This document shows positions 12,923-24,439 of a stretch of 64,000 nucleotides of DNA, one piece after another. A model generated the notes under the pieces. It searched no databases. It saw only the letters and a program-made list of their open reading frames with translations, and was not told the origin of the DNA. The stretch lies in contig NC_091880.1 of NCBI RefSeq assembly GCF_019399895.1, forward strand, positions 2,542,001-2,606,000. Direction: 5' to 3'. Source of the DNA: Cardiocondyla obscurior. Taxonomy: Eukaryota > Arthropoda > Insecta > Hymenoptera > Formicidae. Both the position numbers and the translations under genes were made by a program. Within the stretch, counting starts at the first letter, position 1. Each line of letters begins with the position of its first letter.

Positions 12923-15900
12923 GTGAGCGGACCTGTGTCCCAGACGGTCGAAAAACTGTCCCGTGTCGCATTAAACTAAAATTCGATATTCGCAATCGGA
13001 GAGCGTGAAAATATTACAATATATACGATTATTACGAATACAAATTTTATTTAAAAAAAATATTATATTAAAGTGAAAAAAAGGGGGAGAGGAAAAATAA
13101 AACATTTTTTTTTTATGTGGATTTTACGATTTTATAGAATTGTATTAAATAATTTTGAGAATTACAGTTGCTAAGATTGCACCAAATAATTTCAGCAGGA
13201 TTCAATATAATTGATATAATATCTTGAATTTCTTGAATCCACTTTGTTTAATTTTTTTGCGAATAAAAAAAATTAATTATTCGTGCACAGGAGCGAATAA
13301 GAAAATATATGTATATGTACGGACTTTCTTGACTGTAATGCTTTGCGTAAATCGATCCGAACTCTTATCGAGCACTGACAAACGCGCATTAGTCATAGCA
13401 TATCTTTTAAAATTTAATAGCGAACGTCGTTCGGACATTGTATGTCCGTGTTTTAATGCAGAAAGGCATTAGCTTCAAACGTAGAAATTACGAACGATAT
13501 TTGAAGACCTTTTAGTTCGTAATACAGCAAACTTGTGAAAAAGTTTTTATAAGATTTATGAAACACTTGTTAAAACTATGTTTTACGCTTCGCTTGTGAA
13601 GAACGTTTACTTAAAAGATGTTGGAATGTTTTACACGCTAGAAATTATAGCGGCATCGCGTTATGATAAATCGCCAGAATAAAAGCTAGCCATTATTTCT
13701 TAGAAAGTAACAACATTGGTCGGTGTATCATTTATATACGGTGTATACTTCGCATCTAATCTTCTGTGCGTAGTCAGTTTTTATTAGGGAAAGTTCGATG
13801 CCATAGTTTGAAAAGAAAAAAAAAAAAAGAAAGACTGCAAAACGAAGACTACATAATTTTGTGTTGGCGCTTGTAAATTGATTAGCCTCGTAAACTATCC
13901 TTTTTTTTTTCTTTTTTTTTTTTTTAGTTAAAAGCCGGTAAAAAAACACTAAAACGCGCGACGCGAATGTCAGGAGATTATTTTATTAATAGTGCACATT
14001 TAGATAAGTGGGTCTGTCCAGTTTCGAGTTTCACTTATATAATGTGCTTTCAACGTAAACAAGGAACTAGAATCAGGCGAATATATTTGCCGACCGAGCG
14101 CATCGAATTAATATCGCGACCGTTCGATAGAAAAAGATAAAAAAAAAAACAAGTAATTTCGTTAATAATCTACATTTTCTAAATTGAATCGTGACACCTC
14201 CCATCCGTCTTTGTCACTTGGGCGTAACTTCTGAGAAAGAAGATAGGGGCCGTCTTTCTCTTAAATAGAAAACTCTTTTCATATTTCTCTTCGGCAGTGT
14301 TGTCGGAGAAGCAACTTTGAGCACACAAATATCTTTTTAATCATTTTCAAACTTTTATATGATTCTCACGTCGTAGAATTACTTTGACGATCGGCGGCGG
14401 CTTTTCGCACTCTCCGAGTCTTTTCTTTCGAGATGCATTTACGGTTTGAATTTTCACATGCATAATTTAGTATTCCGCGTCGAAGTGAGCCGCTCAGGGA
14501 AATTGACAAGGGGAAAGTCTTAACTAGCTATCGCGAGAGAAGCGACAGCGATCTGGATTGAGAGTCTCTGCGAGTAAATCGCTGCTAGTTCGTATCACGA
14601 TCTCTGCCAATGATCAGCAATAACGCGCTGTTCGTTGATCGACGGAGAAAGAGAAGTTTCACCTGGCCAGTAATGGCACTTCCTGATAGTCAGGTGGAAG
14701 TACCTCGGTACGCAAGTACGAGAGCCGTCGAGATATCAGGCCCCGGCCGACCGCTGGAACGTAAATGGCTCCCAACGATCCGCGAAATATATCGGCAGAA
14801 TTTGTTCGAGCGCAATGATATAGCGCTTCACCGAAGTTTTTGTCGTACGGGAACCGCACGCGGAAGCATCGATCCTCGTCTGCATACATCAATCCCGTCA
14901 AGTTCATAACTTTTTTTTTTTGTAACCAGCCAGTTCTCTGTGCTCGAGTTAGGGGGCATCAATCTTTACTTTTGTATTACTCTCCGTGCGCCTTGGAAAT
15001 AAACTCGCAGCTTGCCGGTACTTGCCCTGTTATTCCGCCTTACCTGCGGCTATAAAAGCAACTTTTGGGCGAGGATACTTTATCCGGATTTCCGCGCAGA
15101 TCACTCCTCGTCCGAGCCGGAATTTGCGGGCACCCTCTCCGTTATTCAGGTTGTTGGAAAAACTAGAAATACTGGACGCAACTCGGACTTTTCCCGTGAC
15201 CCTGTCTCTCGAATTTAGGAGGACTGGAAACGCACGTTGTGCAACGTACGTCGGCCGTTATGAACTCGATTTACATATCTCCGGCGATTTAGTCCTTGCA
15301 TCAAATCGAAGCATCGATTTTCTTGCTCGGTCATCCTAATTTGATTGGCAAAAAATTTTATTCTCGTCAACGCGAACGCGTCGATACTTGAAATGAGGCG
15401 CAACCGAAGTTAATCAAGTGTGAATTAAATTTTTTTTTTTTTATTTTATTCCGCCGTCATGTGTTAATATCTGCTTTACGCACGCCACATGGGACTTTTT
15501 GACGATTGTTAAACACCGTGACGAAACGGGAACTTGATGTTGCACGGAGATATATTCTTTAATGCCGCGTTCGCTTTTTGCTCTCCTATCTATACGGCGA
15601 TCGGATTTTTTAAGACCTTTTTTTTACGCCGCGCTCGCTGTGTGAACGAACGAATGCACTTCGCCTCTAATGAGACTTTTTATCGGAGATTACGGAAGGC
15701 ATGCACTTCGATACTCGATGTCTGTACGATGATGTAGTTTCAATATTGCGTCGTTCTCTTCGATCTTCGCGCGACACGATGAGAGAGAAAGAGAAAATGT
15801 CTCCCGGCAAGTGACGGCAATTTTCAACAATTTTTAATCAATACCCCCCAACGATTACGCAATAGTAAAATAGATATATCGGGGTGTCGCTCGAATTACT

Positions 15901-18900
15901 CTCACGCTTATTGGATAATATTGCGCTTTATTATGTAATGAGTTCACGAATAGAAAGTGCAATACACGGTTTGCTTTATCCGGTGTCTGTGTTATACATT
16001 CGATCGCATATATTTCCCCTTTGCTCGTAAGAATGCAGTTTCGATATGAAACGCAAAAACCCACTTATAGATATTTAAATTCGACTTCCATAAAACAGTT
16101 TTCTGCTATACACGTCCGTTTCTTTATTCCTACTCAAAGTTTCAGGAACATTCGAGCCCGGCTTCGTTCAGGTTCGATTTCATTTGAATGCGCCACGCCG
16201 TTTCGTCTCGCGGAGCAATCCGTGTATATATAATATATACGTGTGTATAAAAAAAGGGAAGTTTGAAATTATACTCCATCAGGTTCGCACCTACTTATGC
16301 GACACTTAAAATACCGTCTCTCCGGCTGTCGCGCGTCCGACACACGCGCGTGCTTCTCGGACGTGAGGTAACTGTACTCTCGCGCGTACATTGGAGTGCA
16401 TACGGGCGACTGACACACGAGCTTCTCACGTGTGCGCCTAAAAAGAGTCGACGTTCCTGGGAATCACCTGGGAGACAGCCGCGCGGATTTGCAATCCTTC
16501 GACGGCGAACCGGATGACGTTTTCATCGGCGCCCGTTAAATTCCGCGGGCGAATCTACGCGCGGAGAAGCCCACCGCGAAAACTCGTCTCTCCGCCGGGG
16601 CGTATGTGGGTTAGTATTATAGAAAACGCGTAGCGAAAAACGAAGCTGGCGAGGTGACAGGACAAACGAGACCCACTTCAGCCGACTCGACGAACCGCGT
16701 TATCGAATATTATATCTCCGCGTCGACGTTGAATCCCGGCGAGCAGGATCGCAATCGCAGTCTTATCTCTACTATTTTAATTGCACGATAATGTATTAAT
16801 TGGTATTATTTTTTTTTTTTTACATCTGCAGTGGACGGTACAGTCACGGGGATATTCTCATGTAGCTGGTTTTGTGTCTTAAAAAAAAAGAACAAAAAGA
16901 AAAAAAAAAAAGAGTCCTCGGTCGCATAGGAAACCGAGTTAAATTATACGGAGAGTCGGCACACATAGCCACGTGCGCTTCGCGACAGAACATCAAAGAT
17001 CTAGACGTTATTAAGTAGAAACGTCAGCGGTAGACAATAGACGGTCTAGTTAACTACACTAATTAATAACGAAAAGGAGTACGTACGTATGCAACCGTCT
17101 GTAGCGTCCGAGTTCCTTTATAAACGGTCGTTCGTTACGTTGCCCGTGAAATTAACGAGTCTTGCGCTGAATAAAATTCTCGGTATTACAATCTACTGAC
17201 AAACAAGATTTTTTTTTTCTTTCTTTTTTTTTTTTTCCTCTCCGCGACTTTTCCGAGTAAAAAAGAAACCGACGGGAAAACTTATCCGCGGAAGAGTGGA
17301 AAATGACGCCGATTCGATCACATGGGCCGCTTCGAAGCGACGACTTCTCTCCTCGACCTTTAATTATCTAATTAAAACTTAACTCGTAAACCTACTCACA
17401 GCTCCGACGCGCAGATGGACGTCACGAAAAGCTGCTTAATGCGGGAGGGGAAACTGATTTGAGAAAAAGAGAAAAAAAAAAAAATCACGCGAGAACGCGG
17501 CAACTCAATATTAAATCCGGGACGGAGATAATTTCGACGAATCTCCCGGCGATACAAGTTCCTTTTAATGAGACATTGTAACTCCACGTTGGATTTATCA
17601 AACGCTCGCTCGAATGAGGGAAATATCCGCTTGTTCCCTGCCCCGAACTATTTATCGGCGAACTTTCAAAACCACGTCACGCGTGACTTTCCATTAAATA
17701 ATATCGAATTATCGGCAGTGTACTTTCCACCGAGATAGCGCAGGATGGAAATCGATCATCGTTAACGCGGATAATGGTCATCGAATAATAGGACGCAGTT
17801 TCTTCCCGCGATAACGATCGAGAGAGAGGATCCTCCTCTTGACGGCGAGATCCTCGACGGGTCGTTCCATCCCCGGCACATTTTCCCGAGTGCCGGGACC
17901 ATCTGTCACGGCGCGAGAAAAGCGCGTAGAAAGTTAACACCCGCGGGGAATCGCGTGGCGTCCAGAAGTGCTCCCCGCCGTATAACGTCGACGGAGCCGT
18001 AGAATAAAACAAATAGGCGCCGTAGATATTTTTTTTTTCTTTGTTCTTTTTTTTTTTTTCCCTTCTTCTCATAGAGCTCCGGCCACGTCGGAGAAGGGGA
18101 CGAAAGCCCGCAGCGGGCCCCCGACCTAGTGTTCTCAACTCGGTGAATGTGTGTGACCGGCCCGGCCGTCGTCGTCATTCGCCGTCGCCGTCGTCGTTGT
18201 GCCGTTTCGAAGTGCACGGAGCGGCGGCCGCGCGCGTTTATAGACCCACATAATCGAGAAACCAGCAACCGCATTCCTCATGCATGTACTAATGGACTGC
18301 CTCGGCCGCAGCCTCCTCCCCTCCTTCGCGTGTACGCGGGGATCTTTCAATTTTCTCGCTCGCTGTCCATCCGGCTCTCTTGCGTGACCCTACGTGATGT
18401 ATATCTGGTCACCGGGCGCGGAGGAAGAGATCAACTCGGAAGAGAAAGGGAACGGGAGGGTTGCATGCGATCAAGGAAAACATGCTCCGGCCGAGATTAC
18501 AAATAAGCGTCTCTCGCACGGTGCCCTGCGATGAAGATGTCCGTTGGCGAGCATAAAAATGTCAAAGATGCTTAAAAAGATGAAAGATACGAGGTGTAGG
18601 TATCTCCTTCCAAACGTAATGTAGTAAATGAACGAAAAAAAAAAAAAAAAGATTCCGGACGCCTGGAAAAGAACGTTCGGAATAAAATAGCAGAGTTTCA
18701 GGGAAAAGGGAAGAGAAAAGGAGGAGATTAAATTTGTATTAAAGAAGAAAATGTATAGGTAGAAAAAAAAAAAGAAATAAGCCAAGTTCTGAGAGTAGAA
18801 AATACCCGGCTAGATTACGAACGAGGGTCTCGCGATACGTTGCGATATGGATGTTATTAAAAAGTGTATCGAACACATCGGGGGTATCGCAACGTTTTCA

Positions 18901-21900
18901 GAAGCAAGTAAATGCTACTTGAGATACATCATGGCATGGAAAATGACGTCGAGCGAAAATAGTAGAGTTCTAAGAGGAGAAACGAGAGAAAGGGATATTA
19001 AAATGAGAGATATTAAAGAAGTGTAACTGGAAAGAAAAAGGGAATGAGCCGAGCTTAAGTAGGTGTACCGGCGAGATTGCGAATAAATGCCTCGCAATAT
19101 GTTGCAGGGTGGATTTTATTAAAAAACAAATTTAAAATATCAGGAGTATCGTCAAGTGTATTTCTCTTCGAGAACGATGTAAACAAGACGGATGCGTCTG
19201 GAAAAAGACCCTCGGCAAAAGTAGCGGAACTCCGGGAGAAATAGAAAGATATTAAAATCACGTTAAAAAAAAAAAAAAAAAAAAACGTAATTGCGTGATG
19301 AAATGATCAAGGAAAGAAACATGCGAATCGAATTTCTACCGTACGGCCGGTGATCCACAGCCTCAAGCGGTGGCCCAAATATTTGACACACATAACACGT
19401 AGCTGCACATACCTAGATATAAAAAAAAAAAAAAAATAAAGTCCTATCAATTCTTGGCCGAAAGATTTTGATGTTTACAAGTCACCGCGCAATGCATTAT
19501 TCAGGACTCTCGTAATCGTTCGAATCGCGACACTCCACGCATCCCAAATGCGACGGTTGATCGAGAAAGATTAACGCCCCCGAGATCCGTCGAAGATCCG
19601 CGACGAGCAATTGGTCCCCCGACGTTTCTATAGGAAAATTCTCACTCTACCGATTGAAAAAAGAAATATATATACATGGCAAGGTTACTCTAGGTCTGGG
19701 ACACCCTGTATATTTAATTTGCCTTGCACTCGCGCAGCAACTCACTTACAGAAACATCAGAAGGTATTGCGGCGCCAGAAGGTCACTTGTAGAAGGGATA
19801 GGAAATGGCAGTGTAAGGACTGTAAGGCACGTTTGCCCACAAACGAACGTATAGCTACGCCACTCACGCTTCTATCCTTCCGCATCTCGTGCCATTATAT
19901 ACCGAACGATATGAAACGAAAGGTAAACAAAAGCGTAGACCCGATGGCGACCGCGACGTGACACAAAGTTTTCTAATTTTTTTTTTTTTTTTTTTTTTTT
20001 TTGTCATCTGGCAATGACCCAAAGGCAGGTCGAAGTTCCTGAGAGTACGCCGACCTTTCCTAAGGCCTGGTATACGCTCGAAAGTTTTGTTAATAAGACT
20101 ATCGTTCCTGAAAAGACTTCGCTCGCAGGTAGATCAACGCGAAAGGCACTGTCAACTTCTTCGTGTGCAGCGGGAACTTCTACCGCTGAGAGCGGTTCTC
20201 GAAGAGTAAAATTCCGAAGTTTATACCGTAAGATTCTGGCTAAGTTTGGTAATCGTTAACGTCAACGAAAATTCCGAAAAGTTTAGATAAATCGCGTAAT
20301 TTCGAACGTGAAAGCAGTGTAGGTTCTCGACGTTACTGAAAGTGCAGCTTCCGCGATTCTTTTAAATATCTCTAAATCATCTTTTAAAGAATTAATAAAA
20401 ATCAAAAATAAAAAAATTATAAGTTGTAAAAAAATTAAATTTTGTAATGCTATCAAATTAAAAATATTATCTTTTCCATCGTTGAATCGATACTTAATTT
20501 TGACGCGTACGTTCTTCAAACACCTGTTTCAATTTGGTTAATAACCCTGCGTTTTATCAATTGCAGCTGGAGAATGCATCGAGTCCGAGACGGGATGCAA
20601 GAGATGCAGAGACGGAACGTGCGCCAGATGCGCCGTGCTGCTACACCAGGGTACCTGCGTGCATACCTGCCCACCGGGTTTCATCGCCGACTGGTCCACC
20701 CGGGACGAATACATGGGCCGCATCTGCCGGGAGACCGGCTACATGTTCGGCCTCACCGGTAGCCAGGTCGCAATTCTAGTGGGGGTTGTCTCCGGCGCTA
20801 CCATCTGCATCTTCATCATCCTCTGCGGCGCGATAGTTGTGCACCGTCGTAAGAAAAAGGCAGCGAAGCTGGCCCAGCAGTTCGAGGACAGGTATCTTTT
20901 GTAATTTGTTCGTCGCTTTATCGTACATTCTACGACACGGCGGTTCGTTGAGGGCTTTCTCGTATATTTTAGTGCGGAAAGGAGAGAGTTTCTAAAGCAC
21001 CTGGCGACGCTCCGTGGAGAGGCCAATACTTTCCTCGCTATGCTCAACGACACCAGAAGACAGGTCCGAGAGTTGTACTACTCGGGAAGTAATGGAGACG
21101 GTGCCGTTGGAATCCAGGCTTACAGGTACGAGTACAATAGAGAAATTAGGCCATCGAATATTTTTCTAAAATTCCTCTGTTGTATCGTTACGGTAGAAAT
21201 TACTCATTAAGTGAAAAATATTCTGAAAAGATATATTAGAAGGCCTGATTTTTTAAATAAAGAAATTGTGCAGTTATTTTTTTTTGTGGAAATGATATTC
21301 GTGGAATTTCTTGAAAATTTTTTTTAATACATAATTGTACGTATAACTCCCGCCGCGTGTACGTAGGCGTTTGTGTGCATATTAATCTTTATTAATATTA
21401 TTGCAGACCAGTGCTACGTGACCTGGCGAGGATATTGGTCCTTGTGAACAGGAGAGACGACGAGATACCACTTCCGCCCGACGATTGGCAACGATTATTC
21501 TCGTGGGCAGAGCGGCTGCTGAGAAGATACAAAAGGCATAGTTCTCCAGAAGTAAGATTGTTACTCTCGCTAATATTTTTGCGTGAAATAAAAATTAGCG
21601 TCACCGATATTATCTCACTTTTAATTCTTTTTCACGCCAGTCCCTAAAGCACTTTGGTGAGTCACATGCCCAGCTGTATGCAAGAAGCATAACGTTATAC
21701 AGAATCTCCCCGCAAAAATTTCCCTCTTCCTCTGAATGGCAGATTATTTTTTGCATTTAACATATGAAACAATATTTTGTATGGTATTTATCCTTGTATT
21801 ATAATTATAAAATTATTTAAGGTGGCTCAGCTCGTGACGTTCCTACAGCAGCCGACGAACAATCCCGTCCAAATAAACTCGCCACCGCCGCAACCAATCG

Positions 21901-22490
21901 CGACGGCGCAAACATCACCTCATCAGCCTGTATATGAACCGAGAAGTACTCCTACTAATCTCACCACATTCCAAGCGAACGTTCCGCTTGCCACGTTTCA
22001 AGCGAGCGACAAGTCGAGTATCAGTCCAGCGAGTTCTAGCCTCGGGTATACAAAGGACAGTAGTCCCCTCGGCTCGAGTCTAGGTCAAAACAGCGCTTCC
22101 GGGATTTACAATAGCGAGAAGCTCAGCCCGAACGGCTCGACAATTGGCCAAACGACACCCCTGGTCTATGGTAACCTGAAGCGAAAAGGATCGAGAACGA
22201 CGAGTGACTCGCATCTTCAAGAATTGCAGACGATCTCTGCGTTTAATCGCAGTTACAATGGTGGGGCGATGCCACTGGAAACCAATAGCATCCGTACGTT
22301 GCACGACGAGGGTGAAATTAATGATGGTTTGGACCGCGATTTGAATCCTCAATGGAAATTTCAGAGCAGCCCCGTAGAGGCGGCTAATTACACCATTCTA
22401 TCAGATTGGTCGCCCGCTCGCGACTATCTCATCGACGACTTTACGATTCTCGGCTTTCGACCACAGGACGAAATCACCACGGAATTGTAA
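12805..22490 (+). CDS. Single-pass membrane protein with furin-like cysteine-rich ectodomain (3' part of gene)
   Basis: Proposed join: 12805..12922 (tentative), 20567..20891, 20973..21125, 21407..21551, 21822..22490. This gives 469 residues in one frame. I do not recognise a named orthologue. With the tentative exon counted, residues 43-93 contain a furin-like Cys pattern (C-x6-C-x2-C-x4-C-x2-C-x8-C-x3-C, then a further Cys). Residues about 107-131 form a hydrophobic membrane segment followed by the stop-transfer cluster HRRKKK. Residues about 135-190 are charged, possibly coiled-coil. The last exon is rich in Ser, Pro, Gln and Thr and ends in an acidic/aromatic motif. This is the topology of a type I surface receptor-like protein. 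The signal peptide is not in the model, so the 5' end is missing. All four introns have GT-AG ends and compatible phases. Confidence 0.75.
18487..19261. repeat. Degenerate tandem repeat, three copies of about 200-320 bp
   Basis: Copies start at 18,487, 18,806 and 19,068. Each opens with CCGGC followed by a GAGATT-like block (CCGGCCGAGATTACAAAT, CCGGCTAGATTACGAACG, CCGGCGAGATTGCGAATA), then a CTCGC element and a GATG/GGAT-TTATTAAAAA element. Each later has a TGGAAAA / CGGAATAAAATAGCAGAG-type block and a GGGAGA..GAGATATTAAA-type end. The copies diverge by point changes and small indels, and copy 1 carries an extra poly-A. A 21-nt poly-A tract (19,265-19,285) follows copy 3. There is no coding frame. 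A truncated fourth unit may lie just 5' of 18,487. Confidence 0.75.
19265..19285. repeat. Poly-A tract (21 nt)
   Basis: Run of 21 A directly after the third tandem-repeat copy. It could be the tail of a retroposed element or simple-sequence expansion. Confidence 0.9.
19660..19730. mobile_element. Possible transposon-derived fragment
   Basis: The motif GGGACACCCTGTATA at about 19,698-19,712 is one I associate with interspersed repeats in several insect genomes. That is memory, not a search result. No terminal repeats, target duplication or transposase frame could be seen here, so element type and limits are unknown. Confidence 0.25.
19977..20002. repeat. Poly-T tract (26 nt)
   Basis: Run of 26 T. 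Read on the minus strand it is a poly-A tail-like tract following the complement of 20,003-20,260. Confidence 0.95.
20567..20891 (+). CDS. Membrane-protein exon: furin-like repeat and transmembrane segment
   Basis: Acceptor TTGCAG at 20,561-20,566 and donor AG|GTATCT at 20,892. The exon enters with two bases of a split codon and leaves in phase 2. It encodes eight cysteines in a furin-like arrangement, the CPPGF turn typical of such repeats, and a hydrophobic stretch of about 25 residues beginning VAILVGVVSGA. Basic HRRKKK follows, setting the C-terminus in the cytoplasm. Confidence 0.85.
20973..21125 (+). CDS. Membrane-protein exon: juxtamembrane charged region
   Basis: Acceptor ATTTTAG at 20,966-20,972 and donor AG|GTACGA at 21,126. 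It encodes a Glu/Arg-rich, probably helical stretch (AERREFLKHLATL and onward) and enters and leaves in phase 2. The preceding intron is only 81 nt. Confidence 0.85.
21407..21551 (+). CDS. Membrane-protein exon: cytoplasmic helical region
   Basis: Acceptor ATTGCAG ending 21,406 and donor GAA|GTAAGA at 21,552. It encodes an Arg/Leu-rich region with PLPPDDW and WAERLLRRYKR motifs. It leaves in phase 0, matching the last exon. Confidence 0.85.
21822..22490 (+). CDS. Membrane-protein last exon: low-complexity cytoplasmic tail
   Basis: Acceptor TTTAAG at 21,816-21,821, then an open frame to a TAA stop at 22,488-22,490. It encodes 222 residues starting VAQLVTFLQQP, then a Pro/Gln/Ser/Thr-rich tail without cysteine. 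The tail ends in an acidic and aromatic segment (residues YLIDDFTILGF near the end). The tail has many Ser/Thr-Pro sites, suggesting phosphorylation; that is inference. Confidence 0.85.
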   Translation: MAQLVTFLQQPTNNPVQINSPPPQPIATAQTSPHQPVYEPRSTPTNLTTFQANVPLATFQASDKSSISPASSSLGYTKDSSPLGSSLGQNSASGIYNSEKLSPNGSTIGQTTPLVYGNLKRKGSRTTSDSHLQELQTISAFNRSYNGGAMPLETNSIRTLHDEGEINDGLDRDLNPQWKFQSSPVEAANYTILSDWSPARDYLIDDFTILGFRPQDEITTEL

Positions 22491-24430
22491 TGTCGACAGA
22501 CAGTGATACGTAACAAACAAGACTTGTAAATGGGTTTCGAATGTTTGTCTGCGCCAAAATATTATTTAAAAAATTGATTTCGACTTTCCTAAAATCCTCA
22601 ACACCCTCTTTGAAAATCCTGTAATGAAATATTTCGTATTATGTTGCCGATATTGGTCACATGATTAAAAAATATACAAGTAATAAGTAATCCCAATGAT
22701 TCATTATTAAGGTAGATAAATTTCATGTTTTCAATTTTTTTTAAAATGATTTAATGTAAAATTTTGCACATTAATGATATATTTTCATAAAATCTTATTG
22801 ATTTTATACGAAGTTGTAACAAAATTTAATATTGAGTCATTTAAAAGAAGTTAAAACTGCAATGTCGACTCTTAAAATTTGTCGATCGAGAAATCTTTCA
22901 ATTTGTAAACAGAATATCTGGTAATTTCCATGCCATCTCTAATATACATAAATAGAATCAGTTAAACTGAATAAAAAAATGCTTTACTATTTTACACGTA
23001 TCTTAATTAATTAATAAAACAATTAAAATTAAAAAATCTTAATTTTTTATTAATTAAACTTGTTATAATGGAAGAACTTTTCACATCGAACATAATTCAG
23101 TCTGTGTGTTAATAAGAAATGGTATAATTACTAGACATTCTGTATATATAAGTACACTGTGCAATCGAAAAGATACAATGATCCCAAGTGTTAATTACTT
23201 CATATAAATTATTGATTTCTATTTAATTCTGCACGGATACAACAATCATTGTATGCTTTATAGTGTACTAGTCAACATTTTAGTTAATCATATTTGAGAT
23301 CGAATCGCATCTTTGCGATTTCTATATTTATTTGTCGTCTGCATCTGAGCATTGATTATAATAACTCATTTAACTTTGTTCTCGACAAACTATAGTTGTT
23401 TAAACTTACATGCAATCAACGATCACAGTATTAAGTGATTTCTGATACCGTTCATTATATCCTACGTATAAGAATAAAAATTCACATTCCACTCGGATTA
23501 CCGAATGGATATTGTGCAGAGACGTAGACGTGAACGACAGAGTAAAAGAAAGCAAATTTTACTGTTGTAATTTTATTTATATAAATGAACATACATATAC
23601 ACATACATACCCTGAGTTGAACGTGTCATTATAAAATATGTATGGCCAAAGTGGTCATTTGTACAAATGATTGTAAATATAAGTGTAAGAAAGTATCAAA
23701 TATACGTATTCTTTGCCAATATTTAAGAATTTGACCGGTATTCATAGTATGTTCTTAAAATATAAGGCGGTCTTGAAATAAGAACCGACTATAAATACCG
23801 GCCTTTATACTTATTTTGTAAACTTTTATCTTTAATTAGATTTTTCGAATGTTTATAATATGAATTTATGAAGTAATTCAGTAAATGTTTTCATTTAATC
23901 ATATTTATATTTTTTAACTTTACTTTCTGAAAAATAAGACTTGCATTTATAATTTGTAGGAATGTTATTATAATTAATGATTATCGTCAATCGATAAAAT
24001 TATTAGTTATTTTACCGTTTGTAATTATTAATACTTAGATAGTTATCATGAAACATTGAACTTTAAAGTATCAAAGGAATATAATCGAATTAGAGGTCGC
24101 ATCGTTAAACTAAAAAATAATTTTTTTTTATTGTTTGGATCGTTTAAGAACTTTTAGAATTTTTACGAGAACTTGAATTATGAAAATTCAATATCTTGAA
24201 CTGTGACAATCAATAGTTAAAAAATTTTTTTTTAATGTATTTAATACTTAAATATTAACATACCATTATTTTTATTTCTCTAATTTGTTTCTCTTGGTAT
24301 TTTTATTCTATTAACATTTTCGTGATATATTTTTATAGCTGTGGCATTGAAAGAACAAAAAAAAAGACCTTAATATGAAAACGTAATTGGGAATAAGTTG
24401 ATAATAAGTGAATGATGAGGCTCTATGAGC
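22491..24430. other. 3' UTR and intergenic DNA between the membrane-protein gene and crol
   Basis: AT-rich with no open frame of note. AATAAA signals occur at 22,970-22,975 and further on (near 23,014 and 23,472). Pumilio-type elements are at 23,151 (TGTATATA) and 23,672 (TGTAAATA), so the 3' UTR may extend past 23.7 kb. GC content rises sharply at about 24,440. Confidence 0.6.
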
Positions 24431-24439
24431 TTTCATAAT

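Larger units (their letters stand above)
12923..20566. other. Putative 7.6 kb intron of the membrane-protein gene
   Basis: No supported exon was seen. It contains poly-A/T tracts, a GC-rich patch at about 17,800-18,480, the tandem repeat at 18,487-19,261, and repeat-like DNA at 19,380-20,010. If the exon at 12,805 is wrong, this stretch is simply the 3' part of a longer upstream intron. Confidence 0.4.

Noticed and set aside
15045..15065. TATAAAAG motif, TATA-box-like (also near 62,016)
   Set aside because: No gene or exon that I can recognise lies downstream.
20014..20259. 81-codon plus-strand frame beside a poly-T tract, considered as an upstream receptor exon
   Set aside because: No donor in the phase needed to join 20,567, and no homology seen. 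Kept only as possible repeat-derived DNA.
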